Shown in pieces: positions 1-12,484 of a DNA stretch of 64,000 nt. The stretch is from Liopterus haemorrhoidalis (lineage: Eukaryota; Arthropoda; Insecta; Coleoptera; Dytiscidae): positions 65,966,869 to 66,030,868 of the forward strand of contig OZ020612.1 of the NCBI GenBank assembly GCA_963971575.1, in the 5' to 3' direction. Below the pieces are notes generated by a model that saw only the letters and a program-made list of their open reading frames with translations, did no database searches and was not told where the DNA came from. Numbering within the stretch: the first letter of the stretch is position 1; the number at the start of each line of letters is the position of its first letter. The translations under genes and the position numbers were made by a program.

Positions 1-2037
1 GTTAATAACAACAGACGCATCAAAGGGGGTGTAGTACCTGTAGTTTATTTTTTGCAAAACCCAACAGAAACATACGCAGATGATCTGTGAGTGCCACAAG
101 AAATAAACACACTTTCACACAAAGGTACCATGTGTGGAAGGATATTTAATTGGTCTACAAGCAAACCTTGCAGCATACAAAACAGACACACGATTGTTAG
201 TTTGATTTATCCATCTCTAACATACCTTTACTTCGGCTGATGTACAATTTGATAAACTTTTTTAGGGTGACAAAGAAACAAATTCACCCTAAAAATGATT
301 ACAGACTGTACAGACAGAATCAACTTGGATATAAGAGGCTTTTGATATTTGATAAAAGTATTACTTTCCCCCCGTTTCTCACGGAGGAAAAATATTTCAA
401 CATTTAAAATTTATTTACCTACCTAAACTAAAATTTCTTTATATTTCTTTCAATTTGTGTTAAATTTTCTTTATTAAACATGCATTACTTTACTTTTTTC
501 AATCAAAAAATCAAAAATCATGCATTTTATCAATAAAAAAAATCATTTATTTCTTTCTTAATCATTGCTGTTTTGCAAATTTGTAGGTCCTAAGCGACCT
601 GTGTGTGGTACAAAGGGGTAGTTTTAAGGGGCAGCACTAGCTAGCCCCCCAAAACAATAAATACGCCCCCAAAGTACGCGTGTGCTTGTACCTAAGTACT
701 GTTTGTGTTTGTGTTACCAGGGACGTGCCCTAGATGGCAGCACTAGCTAACCAAACAGGGCACAAATTGGCTGTCCTCATGGTAAGCGTGTGTGATTTTA
801 TTTTTTAATATTATCATGCACATTTTTATATGTATGTGTATTTGTCTGTGTGTACGAGTGTGTGTTACTCGGAGTATGCCCTAAGGGGTAGCACTAGCTT
901 CCCCCCCAGGACAATTAAAGACCACTCCGAAGTAAGCGTGTGGGAATTTAATTTTGCTTTAGTTGGGGTGTGTTTTAAGCGGTAGCTTTAAGCTTCCCAC
1001 CCAAGACACGATACAGGCTACCCCAAGGAAAAGCGAAATTCAAATTTAAAAACTCAAAAATATTTAAAAAAAAAATTTAATTGATTTTAATTTTAATACA
1101 AAAATGAATTATCTTAAAAGTGTGTCTATAAATTTGACAATAAAAGAGTCTCTACAAGTTCTAAAGGAGAATCTAAAAATTGAAATCTAAATTTAACTAA
1201 ATTTGACTAATTAAAAATTTTACTAAAAATTTGAAGCTTAAGATACTACTCAAAAAAATTATCTCAAAACATTGACTAAAAAATGTACTCAAAAATCGGT
1301 CTAAAAACTAATTATAAAATATTGACTTAAAAGTTTAACTATTTAAATTGACTAAAAATTTCCTAACACATAACAAAACAATTTAAAAAAATTGTGTGTG
1401 TGTGTATGCATTTATATAAAAAAGGTACAAAAAAAATATTTCTCTTAAAAAAACTGATTCTAAAATATTGACTTTAGGTCAATAAAGTCAATATTTTACG
1501 TGATGACCTGAAAATAAAAAACTGCTCAAATTCGAGCCGACAATATTAAAAAATATTGTCCCTTATCTGTTTCTTTCTTAAATCTAACATGCAAAATTAC
1601 TGTGTGCCTTTTTAGTGTGTCATGAAAATGCCTCAAATATATCCAGTCAGCCTTAGTAAATTAACGTCCAGTTCAAATAAGAATGCAGTAGTTAACGCTG
1701 CAAAACGAAAACGATTTACAGCAAATACTATATATATAAAATGAATTATTTGAAAATTTAAATAAATAATACGATAACAATTAGGTTATCGACACAAATT
1801 CCATACAAAGGATATTTTGAATTTGAAATATTAATTTTTAAAAATTATATCAAATATTTAAAAATGGTTTAAAACCCCAAACAGAATCATTATTTCACCA
1901 GAATTAATGTCTGTAATAAATAATGTAACGATTATTTTGACAAGTTTTGTTAATTGCAAGAGATGATGCATTCTTAATTGGAATAAACTACAGAAACATT
2001 TCTACTTAACGGTTTTACACGGCTGTTTTAGATCTCC
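1..2037. other. Noncoding, A+T-rich, with decayed repeats
   Basis: No supported gene. Between about 600 and 1030 a motif GGGGYAGCACTAGCT recurs four times at uneven spacing (about 92-151 bases), each followed by a C-run and a purine-rich stretch, like an old degenerate tandem repeat. The rest is simple A/T-rich sequence. Confidence 0.5.
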
Positions 2038-2135
2038 GATATCCTTTTGGATCTGGTCCCGTTTCGTCCTTGTCCTGGTTGGTTCTGATGTCCTTTTGGA
2101 TCTGGTCCCGTTTCGTCCTCGTCCTGGTTGGTTCC
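2038..2135. repeat. Two-copy 49-bp tandem repeat
   Basis: Two near-identical 49-base units containing CCTTTTGGATCTGGTCCCG and GTCCTGGTTGGTT, followed by degenerate TCCTGxTTGGxTCC pieces to about 2200. Pyrimidine-rich on the plus strand; no open frame of note. From 2200 to 2559 only unremarkable A+T-rich sequence is seen. Confidence 0.75.
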
Positions 2136-2559
2136 TTATCCTGCTTGGCTCCTGTCCTAATTGGTTCCTTATTCCAGTTGGTCCTTATCCAAGTCCTTAG
2201 GGATCTACAAATAATTAAAATTCATTAAAATTAAATAAATAAAAATAATAGGTTCCAAACGCCTAGTAGCGGCGTATAAGGGGCAGAGAAGGTAAGCTCT
2301 CAGTTTCTAGACCGTCGGCCATAGATATGAAAGTCAAATAAAAAAATTAATTGTAAAACTATAGTCAGTTTTTTTGGTTTAAGCGGAACTAGATTATGAA
2401 TTCTAGTAACTTTTACCGTTTAAGTGAGGCTTTTGATCATTTTGTTTAGCAAAAGCCCTCTTTAAACCTAAAAAGAAGAACTCATGACAACTTAAAAAAA
2501 TAAAAATTCCAGTTAGTTCCGCTTAAACGTTTTGGAATAACCTATATAATAAAAAAAAA

Positions 2560-3117
2560 ATCAGCTGTGGCCACCACAGGACCGACCGCCATCATAAAGT
2601 ACTTATATAAATAACATTCTAGCAGCAGAGTAGAAATAACTTGACCTAATATTTTCTAACAGAGATATTATTTATCATGACCATGGAAACGTTACATATA
2701 AATATAAAAAAATTGAGACTTGGAAAAAATTTCGAAAAATTTTACAGAAATTATTCGAAATATTTCGTTTTATCAAAAAACGTCTCAAATAAAAGTTATT
2801 AGTTATTGCTTTTATAGCAACTTTTTTTTAATAAATTTTTTCGAGATATTTTTCTGTTGTGAAATATTCGCAAAAATCTTAAAATCGACACGAGTAACCG
2901 AATTTGCTCTACACGTGTACACAGACAGACAGACAGACAGACCGACGGACGGACGGACAGAGAGACAGACAGAAGGACGGACAGACAGACATCATGCTAA
3001 AAATAGTCAAAACGTTATGTAGGGACCTCAATTCATGGAGATCCATCGAAATTTCGAAACGTCAAAATTGGTATGATCACAATACCTCCCTTATATATGT
3101 CGGCGGTCGGTAAAAAT
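2560..3117 (+). repeat. Dispersed repeat family 2 with internal (CAGA)n, copy 1
   Basis: About 560 bases from TCAGCTGTGGCCACCACAGG to GTCGGCGGTCGGTAAAAAT. The same sequence occurs inverted at 50515-51100, and parts occur at 13911-14186 and 16865-16935. The core is a short, impure CAGA/CGGA run at 2922-2990. Ends and target duplication are not clear; the frames across it are low-complexity artefacts. Confidence 0.75.
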
Positions 3118-3276
3118 TGATGTGAATTTTCACAAATTGAAAGTTGAGTCCAAATTATCGAGCTGATCCTGTAATGTATCGCGTAACGTAATGCTCTGTT
3201 GAAATGTTTGTCGCGAACGAATTTCAAACTTCCTCTGGGTGAGGTGACGTACGTCAGTGTGTCCAATAAACTGTAA

Positions 3277-3520
3277 GGCCCGGTCTTTCCACCTTGAGGT
3301 GAACCTCTAGCCGACCGTCTGACAGTTGAGGTTATGTGATACTTTCTGTGCTGAACAGATATCATCACGTTTCTCAATACAAATTTATCTAACGGATAAT
3401 GAGACTGACGTATTGAATTCACAGATTGGTAATAACATTTATGCAGCAGATGAAGTTCCTGATAACCTTATCTGTCAGACAGTTACCTAGAGGTTTACCT
3501 GAAGGTGGAGAGACCGGGCC
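3277..3520. mobile_element. PIF/Harbinger-type MITE, copy 1
   Basis: 244-bp non-autonomous element. Termini GGCCCGGTCTTTCCACC and its reverse complement (one mismatch), extending into long inverted arms. Left flank TAA, right flank TCA: a decayed 3-bp target duplication. A second copy at 13018-13276 has a perfect TTA duplication, which supports the superfamily call. Confidence 0.85.
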
Positions 3521-5352
3521 TCAATAAATTATTGTTTTGAAAGTATCTTACCGAAGACTGCTGGTCCATCCAGGTCAATCGTAGGTCTCCACAGCTCCCA
3601 ATCAGTGTCGTGTAGCATTTTTGAGTACTAGTGCCTTCAGGAGATACCTAAAAAATAAAAATAAATTACAAAATTTTGTCAGCTTGAACTTACAATTTGA
3701 TTTAAAAAATGTCGTATAAAAAAATGTATAAAAAATTGATTTGAAAATGCATACTAAAAATTTGAGTTCAGAAAAACCGATTTTAATGTAAAATAAAAAC
3801 CTTAAATATTTCAAAAATTACATACTACAAAACATTTTAGATTAAAAAACTGACATTTTAATTCAAAATATTGACCCGATAATTATATTAAATTCGAGTT
3901 TCAAAAATTACTATTATGTCTCATTTTATAATACGTAACTAACAGGGAAAGTTCATTTTTTATGTTGTATATTGACAATACATTTATAATATTATCATAG
4001 TATTGGTTCACACGGATACGCCAAAGTCTGTTTACACCACAACAGTCACCAAAGTAACCAGATCTAGTTTCGTATTACAAAATGAGAAAGATTATATATT
4101 AATAAATAAAATAAAAAACACTCACCATAAGCACAATATCTCCTAGCAACCCTCCACCAACCCACTTCTTAGAAGTCCAATCTAAATTTTTCAAATTGAA
4201 CACCAAGTCCGAAGTTTATCAACGAACCAGCTTAAATCTAAAAAAATAAATAAAATAAAATTCCAAAAATCCAAACTCAATTTTTTTTTACAAAAATCGA
4301 TCAATTGCGGAAATATTGCGCTTCTAAAATTATTAACAAAAATATCATTTTAAAAATACTATTAAAGTCCGACTCACATATATCTTAACCGCAATCGAGC
4401 GTTCATTTGCTGACATTAGACACCACTATCAACAATAAATATTTTAACAAATTCAAACACTAGCCCGACTGTTACAAATTTTTCCGGCTTCAGACCGATC
4501 ACTAGCGGATAAAATTCCAAGCTACCGGTCAACATATATTATTCTAAAAATACAGAAAAAGTATAAAATATTATGCAACTATATCAATCCCGTATTAAAT
4601 TTATTAGTTAAATAAATTTAATTAAAAATCCCTATTTAGTTCGAACTTGTTAAAAATTGTCAAGTCTTATCAAAATATCAGACATAGCACTCATTAAGAA
4701 CTCATTAATATCCGAAAATATTTTAATCCCTTATAAATTCAAGGTGAATATTAATATAACTAATATTGCGTATTAAAATTTACAAAAAATACGTAAAAAT
4801 AATTGAAAAAAATGCATAGAAATGCCTATTTTTAAAAAAATATATAATTCCTACCTTTCTCAAAATTTTTGGTAGCAACCATAGGATGCAGGATAATTTT
4901 AAATGTCCTTTCAGCAACTTCCAGACATTCATTTGGCTTTTTCCAAACATCCAGGCACTAAATTTTATTTTGTTTTAAATAAAAACTTTATAAAACAATT
5001 TTTTTATATATTAAAATGTTGTGAAACGTTTTTTTTTCCTCACAAATTTTAAAAAATTATAATTTGTTATAATATTCTTTTAAACTAATAAAAAAATAAT
5101 TTAATTTTGTTTTAAAACTATTAATTTTGTTGTTTAAACAAATTAATTAACTTAAAAATATTTTTTAATACTTTTTTAAAGTTTTAGCACATGTAAATCA
5201 CACAAAACGTTGATGAGACGACACTGATCAGAATTCACCCACACCACAGAGGTAACTAGCCTGATAACGTATCTTTGCACAGCGCTGTAGAGGGAGTTAG
5301 TTACGCTTGCGCAGTCGGGCCTGCTTAGTAGTTTTATATTTGTGAAATGATA
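3521..5352. other. Noncoding A+T-rich stretch
   Basis: No gene or recognisable element. Around 5200-5335 there is a locally GC-richer block (TTACGCTTGCGCAGTCGG) just before a repeat. The short frames here are lysine/phenylalanine-rich and look random. Confidence 0.5.
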
Positions 5353-6000
5353 TTTTTAGGGTTTTGTAGGTATGACCTAAAAACCTTTATACCGTCATTT
5401 TGTCGTCTGTCTGTCTGTCTGTCTGTCTATCTGTCTTTTCGGTAAAAATTGTAGCCAAACGGCTAAACCTAGAGAGTTGAAATTTGGCATGCTTATACAA
5501 TTCTTTGACCCGCACATAGGAAAAATACTAAAACATCTAAAAAACATATCCCCCTAAAAATACAAACAAATATGTGCTCATCAAAAAAGAAATATTTTTT
5601 TAAATTCTGAGTAGGGTATCAAATGAAAGCTCTTGGTACGTGGATTAACGATCAAAGTATTATTTTTGCAAAATAAGTTATATTGATGCGAATTTTGCCA
5701 AAATTGTGCAAAAAAAAAATTGTCCCACACCCTCTAGCCCAGATGGTTTAAACTAAAAATCTGCAAACATTCTAAGTACTGTACATTGGTGTGAACCGGA
5801 ATAGTACAACAGGAATTTTTGATCAGATTACGTTTTTGGAAAAAAACGCATTTTTTGTGATTTTTTGCTAATAATGTACACAAGTTATAGCTTTGTAACA
5901 CGCTACAATGGAACGTGTATGCTGGTGTAGTGGTTTTGACGTTGGCGTTTCTCTCAAGTAGCTCGATCCGAAAGGGATCGAACCCTGCGAGAAGAGACAT
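5353..6000 (-). repeat. Repeat family 1, tRNA-like/(CAGA)n, copy A
   Basis: About 650 bases, inverse orientation to copies at 27105-28070 and 40303-40936. One end reads CCTACAAAACCCTAAAAA (minus), next to a short TGTC run at 5405-5435. The other end (5921-5996, plus) is tRNA-like, with an A-box-like TGGTGTAGTGG and a B-box-like GGATCGAACCC. It abuts a Harbinger transposase fragment directly, so one reading frame runs through both. The mode of transposition is unknown. Confidence 0.75.
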
Positions 6001-6255
6001 AATTTTAATATGGGTGCAATCTATTGCTAAAATAATATATGGACACCATGCCGTATTATAAAATCTTTTTTCTTTTACTTGCAGTATTATTGGAATTTTT
6101 TTTAGAGCCACAGCAACGGAAACTTTACGTATGATACGTGACGTAGTAGATTGCCTAAATCCATGAAGATCAGTATCATCCTGAAAATATCCCCTACTGC
6201 TATATCTCAATATGGATAATAATTGTAGTTCTGAATTCATAGGTCGTATTTGACA
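6001..6255 (-). pseudogene. HARBI1-like PIF/Harbinger transposase fragment
   Basis: About 80 residues read on the minus strand as ELQLLSILRYSSRGYFQDDTD, a helical SRIIRKVSVAVAL segment and then YIILAIDCTHIKI. This matches the DDE_Tnp_4/HARBI1 layout in which LRF.A.GSFQ..GD..G.sQsTvSRiv precedes the first catalytic Asp in G.IDCTHI. It stops at the junction with repeat family 1, which truncates the catalytic domain. The 174-residue frame 6258-5734 is therefore a chimera. Inactive. Confidence 0.75.
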
Positions 6256-6259
6256 CATG

Positions 6260-6959
6260 ATTAATTACATTTTCAATAAGGTGGTGTATTATTTACGCTA
6301 AATATTTTTTATTTTATTAAATTGTTTACATTAAATACAGTGATTTTATTGCATAAATAGTGCATGATTCTCTTAAGACAAGCCTATTACCCCTGGTTTT
6401 CTCGGAACATAGTTTGTAAACCACTGTTTCATAGTAGTTTTTTACTACTTTGTTTGATACAAACTTAAAGCTCTTTGTTATTTTAATTAGTTCAATTTAA
6501 AGTTTTATTCGCCAAGTTTTTACATTGCTCTTAATCTTGTTTTATGAATTAAGGGATTTTATAAATAATTCTTAAACAGATTAAAAAATGAAAGACAAAT
6601 TATATCAAAGAAAAAAAATACGATATTAAAATTAATTATACGATAAAAAAAAAGAAACAGCAACAGTTGTGCCAACTTAATCGCTCAATAACTTAATAAG
6701 TATCAGGCAACAATTTTCCGTATAACATAGGTGACCATTTGTTGTAGTATTGCAATCTGGACAGAGGACCGAGGTAGATCCTAGCTTTTTTAGTTAAAAA
6801 AACTAATATTCCTACAAAAAATAAAACTACTTTTGATTGCATCCAAAGCGATGGGATGTAAATAAGATTTATGTAGATTATAGTTTTAGGGTGTCCCCCC
6901 GTAACTCCCCAAATATTCATCTTATTGAAAAAATAGATTGAACAAAAAAAGATTTATTT
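6260..6959. other. Noncoding stretch
   Basis: A+T-rich; no element or coding segment recognised. The 75-residue minus frame at 6693-6920 has no family resemblance I can see. Confidence 0.4.
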
Positions 6960-6970
6960 TATTACTATAA

Positions 6971-7142
6971 CGGGCCAACGAAGTAGCCGAGCGCATTAAA
7001 TCTTACAGTTTGGACCGGTGAAAACAGTCTGGATTGTGCGGTCAGTTTCACAATCATTCACACCTAATCCAGGTGTAGGAGCTGGCCCCCTGGCATCTGC
7101 GATTAGCCTCGTTGCAGAAATAGGCCGATGTAAAATAAATAA
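6971..7142 (+). mobile_element. tRNA-derived SINE (Ser/Leu-like head), B box lost
   Basis: Flanked by an 11-bp perfect target duplication TATTACTATAA (6960-6970 and 7143-7153). The head AGTAGCCGAGCGCATTAA resembles the A-box end of Ser/Leu tRNAs. The tail is TAGGCCGATGTAAAATAAAT. The copy at 39822-40065 is the same family but carries an extra internal segment with a B box (GGTAGTTCGATTC); here that segment is deleted. Confidence 0.85.
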
Positions 7143-7153
7143 TATTACTATAA

Positions 7154-8476
7154 AGAATTTTTTTGTATATATTTTTCGGTTAAGTCAATGATAAAGGAGA
7201 CATTTAAAGCTTTGTAATAAACAGTTTTGACCCCGAAACAACCCTCTAGCCTGAGCCTTTTTTTTTACTTTTTTGCCGAAAATGTCAAAATTTTAGACCA
7301 TAACTCAAAACTGATTATATATTTGTGATCTAAGGTTAAAAATATATAAGTATACCAATTTTCGAACAAAAATCAAAAAAAAATTCTTCCAAAATTTTGA
7401 AAATTTAGTCCAAATTTTTTTGACTCCGATTTTAGCCAAAATATAGTTTTAGGCTAATTTTGGGATGAAGATTATGAAAAAAATATTTAAAAAATTCATG
7501 CTTTCCTAGTTTTTGAGTTCGAGCTGATTTAGGTCAGTTTTTTGCCCATAATGCCAAAACTTTTGCCCAAACTTCAAAATGGACCAAATTTTCTTGATCT
7601 CTGACCAAAAATGCATACTTGTACCAATTTTCAATAAAATTGGAGACATTTTTTTTTTTACTTCAAAATCACAATTTTTTTAAGGTCTACCCCTTACGAT
7701 TTTTTCGAATTTTGGCCATTTTCAAGGAGTTTGGATTGCTGCCCCTACAAAACTTAATAATATGTTTATTTAAGCCCAATTTTTTTCTTAGACTAAACAG
7801 TGTAGTAGAATTTTAAAATTTCAAGCCGCATATTTATATCCCTAACCATTATTTAGTTAGCAATTTTCAAAATTTTCAAAAAAATTTAAAAAAATAGAAA
7901 AAACTTCAAAAATTTTTTTTGTTTCAAAATCTGTTTACAAGTAAATTAGGACCTCAAGATTTCAAAAATTTCAACCGCAGGTCTTTATTGCATTTCGTTT
8001 TTGAGATATATCCATTCGAAGATGAATATTTCTATAAATCACGCCATATTAAAATTTGTCATAATTTTAAAATACGCAAAACGAGTAAGGCCTCAAATTT
8101 TTTCTAGACTTAATAAACTACGAGGAATCCAAAAATTCTAGTGTCAGGTTGTTTTCTCTAACCGTTTTTAAGTTGTGATTTTTTTAAACTGACAATTTTC
8201 ACAAACTATTATACCATAAAAAAAATTGTCACAATCTGAAAACGCATTAAACGATTAAAGCCCCAATTTTTTTCTAGACTAAATAAACTACAAGGAATCC
8301 AAAAATTTCAACCGCTGGTCGCTATCTCTAACTATTTTTGAGTTGTGATTTTTATATTTTACAATTTTCACAAATAATGTAAATTATGCCATTCAAAAAG
8401 TTGTCATTATCTCAAAACGTTTTAATCGATTAAAGGGGCTTTAATTGTTTATATAATAATAATTGGGGCAATTTTT
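7154..8476. repeat. Degenerate satellite-like region
   Basis: Repeated phrases AATTTCAACCGCAGGTC, TATCTCTAACxxTTTTTGAG and AAACTACxAGGAATCCAAAA recur several times. The CCGCAGGTCTCTATCTC theme is also found near 14545-14580 and, inverted, in the array at 15385-16860, so this looks like an older, diverged relative of that array. Frames here are by-products of the repeats. Confidence 0.5.
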
Positions 8477-8484
8477 CTCTATAC

Positions 8485-8988
8485 CAGTGGTTCCCAATCT
8501 TTTTTACTTGCGGAGCCCTTTTTAAAAACAATTTCTATGACGGAGCCCCTAGGCCTACCCTATGTTTTACAAATTAATGGTATTTAGAAGTAATGTTACG
8601 GGGGAGGGGGTAGATTTTTTAGTTAATATAAATTCACTTTTCTCTTTCACAGCTCACATATTGATAGGCAGATTTTTATAAAATGAAGCAAATAATCAAA
8701 ATACACGCAAATTATTCAAACAAAAATGCATTTCGCCGATCACATTCCAGTTAGTCATAGAGTCATAAACCGGCTAGAGTCAGAAATCACTTGGACATAC
8801 ATACAACTTGGCCAATTGTCTTTCAGAATGTCATTTCCAGTTTTATTATTTTGATTCTGTTTTTTATTTCTAATACTTTTGATTTTATTCAATTTTTATT
8901 TATTTTATTTCCTGGAACGGCTGCGGAGCCCCTGAGAAGTGCACGCGGAGCACTTAGGGCTCCGCGGAGCACAGGTTGGGAACCGCTG
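8485..8988. mobile_element. Non-autonomous hAT element, 504 bp
   Basis: Termini CAGTGGTTCCCAATCTTTTT and AGGTTGGGAACCGCTG, followed inward by complementary CGGAGCCC/GGGCTCCG. The 8-base flanks CTCTATAC and CTCTAGAT match at 6 of 8, a decayed hAT target duplication. No transposase coding inside. Confidence 0.8.
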
Positions 8989-8996
8989 CTCTAGAT

Positions 8997-10087
8997 AAAA
9001 ATTTTGAAATGCCTTATAGCCTATGTTCGAATTCTGGTTTTACTGTATCATCGTACCAAATTTCGTATAAATATGGCCAGCCGTTTTTACGGGAAAAATT
9101 GTTTTTTTTTGCGGAAATTGTCTTATATTCACCTGAAACATGTAGAAACCAAATATGAGGCTGAAAAAATAAAAAAAAAAAACATATACAGCCTTCAATT
9201 TTATTAGTATAAATATCTTTAATCCAAATTGAAATTAGTTTTGAATTTGTATCTTTGATTAATTCAGAGATATTTTGTTCGGTTGATCACTTGTTTCATT
9301 TAATTGCGCTCTCTGCAAATCCTCTCGTAAAGGTACTAAACCCTAAATATTCAGATACAGAACTCTGTGACTATTCACTGAGTTATTTAATCAGCTGGAA
9401 CAAAATTAATTAAATATTTAGAAAAGGCAACAAGTCAGGTAAAAGACATCTTATTAATGGATATACATCCAGCTAATAAATGTTTTATATCATTGGAAAT
9501 TTGCATGCAGAGGAAGGGAATATGGTAGATGGATCTGCATTCATCACTTCGAAATCTCTCTTTACAATCACTTATCATTTCGTTACAGCAAAAAAAACAC
9601 ATTACAAAAACGGTAAAAGTAACTTTTAGCTGCTTATACTACGCCCTGAGTTTGTACTTTTGCTCTGTTTGCACTGTTTACATGTTTCAATTCACTTTAA
9701 AATTTAATTTATTTTTAGGTGGTTTATAAAAAAATAAATAAAAAGTTATCAATAATAACCTAAGATAGTGCTTTTAAGGTGAATCACTGTCCCTGGCCCT
9801 GCACAGAACAGTATGCGTATTATAGGCAGCTAAAGTTACCTTTACCACAAAAACCGTACGAAGTACGGGTACTCCAGCTAGTTATATTATATTATCTTTT
9901 AATCTTTATTATAATCTTTATTTATTATTTGTTTTTGTTTGAGAAGTCTCCTTTCTCAATTATCCCCCACCAGATTCGTCCATCATACTACATTTTAGCC
10001 GTTTTTTTCTTTGAATCACTGAAGCACAGTACAGCACAGTAAAGAACCAAGTAAATACAGTCAAAAACATTTTTCTTTTTTGTTAAT
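8997..10087. other. Noncoding stretch
   Basis: No supported gene or element. Mixed A+T-rich sequence with short frames that do not resemble known domains. Confidence 0.4.
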
Positions 10088-10120
10088 AACCCGTAATTGT
10101 TGACGGGTTAAACAACCTAG
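10088..10120 (+). mobile_element. Helitron 3' terminus
   Basis: Stem-loop AACCCGT-AATTGTTG-ACGGGTT (10088-10109) followed 11 bases later by CTAG and a flanking T, the Helitron hairpin plus CTRR|T layout. It resembles the ends at 19889-19916 and 48842-48869. No matching TC 5' end is visible upstream on the plus strand. Confidence 0.65.
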
Positions 10121-10346
10121 TGTTATAATATTGATATTAAAAAATATGTACTCACTTTGGAAGATTTAGAACCAAGTCTTCTTTAAAAACCTCTGCACAC
10201 TGTTTTAACACAAAACACTAAATTAACACGAACTTTTAATTATTTACACTGTTTCATCAATTTTTATTATAAAACGTTCAATTCTTGCAATAAATTGATT
10301 CTAGCTGATTTTTAACTTGTTTATACCAAAAAATTTCGTTTATCAC

Positions 10347-10435
10347 TAGGATTATAGGATTAACAGGTGACCTTAGGAAAAAATTACGTCACAATGTTAC
10401 CCAGATTCACATATTTGCTAATTATATATGTACGA
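10347..10435 (-). mobile_element. Helitron 5' terminus, minus strand
   Basis: On the minus strand from 10435 the sequence begins TCGTACATATATAATTAGC and continues with CTGGGTAACATTGTGACGT and CCTAAGG, matching the 5' ends at 18404 and 47337 and again preceded by A. About 90 bases in it reads CCTAG|T without an obvious hairpin. Either a truncated element or a very short derivative. Confidence 0.65.
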
Positions 10436-10610
10436 TTGAGCGATAACATTATTACTGTACTGTATTCGTTCCCCCATATTTTAGGAACTCACTTCATGTA
10501 AGGATATATTAATGAAACTTTAGTTAACTGTTATTGTCCGTACAGGGCGGTGGTCACTTATTGTATGAATCTCAATTCCTTACTCTTAATTAGCTTGTCT
10601 TATCATACTC

Positions 10611-11224
10611 TTCTTCTTCTTTTTCTTCTTATTGTGTTTTGGCTTAGGTTTTACCATTCCGCCAGCACATAGCTTTAATGAACATTTACTTTATTTTAGA
10701 GATCCTGATTAATATTTTCGAGAAAATTCATTAGAAGAGTGCAGATTTGAAGTGTTGGGTGAGATAAAACAGATGATAATGAGAGAGGGGAGGGCAGGTA
10801 TTCTGTTAAGTTGCGATATAGAGCGTTTTAATCTGTGTAATGATTGGGACAGTCAAAGAGGATATGAGTTGTGTCTGCATATTGTCCACAGGAGCACAAG
10901 TTAGTGTCAACGACATTTATTCTATATAGGTGAGCTTGAGTGTGGCAGTGGTTGAAGCGCATTCTTGATATTGTGGAGACTGTCTTTTTTGGTATCGGGA
11001 TATTATAAAACCATGGTTTGTTTGAAATGAAAGGTTGAATAATATGGTGGAAAGAACCTTTGAGCATTGCAGAAGAGTTCCACTCTTGCTGCCATTTTGT
11101 TGATGTAGTTTGTTCAAGGAGAGGGAGTATATCTCTGAAATTTATTTTGGTGACTGTAAAACGCTCTTCTTGGATGGCTCCTCTTCTGGCTAGTTGGTCG
11201 GCTACGTCGTTTCCATATATTCCG
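10611..11224 (-). pseudogene. 5'-truncated LINE with RNase H end and C-terminal zinc finger
   Basis: Flanked by a perfect 12-bp target duplication CTTATCATACTC (10599-10610 and 11225-11236). Read on the minus strand it begins inside the RNase H domain (SGIYGNDVADQLARRGA), continues through about 130 residues and ends with a Cys/His cluster (CSCG...THILFDC), then an untranslated region with a tail of AAGAAGAAAAAGAAGAAGAA type. This is the 3' part of an I-group type LINE; 5' truncation is normal for target-primed insertion. Not functional. Confidence 0.88.
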
Positions 11225-11236
11225 CTTATCATACTC

Positions 11237-12484
11237 ATTAAGTGATACCCACGTAACGAATAATTTTTTTCTACAATCAAAAATATCCTATTAGATAGAT
11301 AAAAATTCGATGCAAATTTTTTTGTAAAGATTATCACAAATTATATTTGAGATGGTTAGTTTTGTATAAGAAACTAATGCGACACGTCAAAATATTAATT
11401 TAAATTAACTGATTGTTTTCTAATTATTTTATTAGTATTACTACTTTTTGTACGCTCAATTTTGTGTCTCTGAAAATGTATATATTTTTTGTTTTCTTTA
11501 ACAAATGTTTATTAAATATTATTTAATTTTATACCATTTATGATAGTTTTGTATCTCTAAAATATATTTTAGAAATAAAAAATAATTGGTTTAAATAATC
11601 TGTTTTATAGGCATCTTTATCTAAGAGGTATATTTCTAAAACTTTTGTACGCTCAATTTTGTCAGTAACTGTATATATGTATATAAGATATTTTCAATAT
11701 AAAAAGATGAAAGCGTTGATGTAAAAACAATTAAATTGAACTAAACTTTTTGTTGGCTTCTGGGGGGGGGGGTTATTGCTGCTTGGGGGGAATTCAAACC
11801 CATGACCGGATGGTATTGGTAAAAGATACGTTATAAAATTGGTTAAAGATATACTGGGAAAAGTAAGTTACATTACGTTAAATTGCATTAAATTGGCGGG
11901 ATATTGAAAAACTCTATTGATCGATATTGTCACCTGATCAGTTAGCCTTACTCTCCCCTAATGTGTTCTATAAACTATTTCTACAATTATTCTCGAAAAG
12001 ATTAATTTGCTTTTAAATATTCTAAATTTGTTAACAAGTATGTAGGATTCAAATATTTGTCTAAAAATATCTTAATGTGTAGTAGCACGTGAAATAAGAA
12101 CGATGAAGAACTAACAAGAAGTAAATGGATTGGAATGAATGGTTGGGCGCGGCAATAGAGAATAGAGAGTCCAGGAAAGTAATTTGATGTCGAGAAAACT
12201 GTCATTCACGAATCCATCAAATGAAGGACAAATCAAAAGCTAATAAATAAAAGAAAATTGACCGGATTAAAAACGAAAAATCAATAACAAAAGTAAAATA
12301 CAAAGTTACTAAAAATGTTTGTGTCTAATTCGTAGTAGCCGGGCTTAAATGATGGTTTTGTGTTTTATTAATTATTTTAAAAGAGAGCGAGATAATGCTA
12401 GAGCTTTAATGGATTCGAAATGTGTAATCTACGGTCTTTTCATTTGAATATTTTTTTTACAAATAATTGTTAATTAACTTTTTA
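11237..12484. other. Noncoding stretch
   Basis: A phrase TTTTGTACGCTCAATTTTGT occurs twice (about 11447 and 11644), followed each time by TATA-rich sequence. A run of ten G lies near 11762. No gene recognised. Confidence 0.4.

Noticed and set aside
5921..5996. Functional tRNA gene in repeat family 1
   Set aside because: Occurs in three diverged repeat copies with poor stem pairing; best seen as a tRNA-like module.
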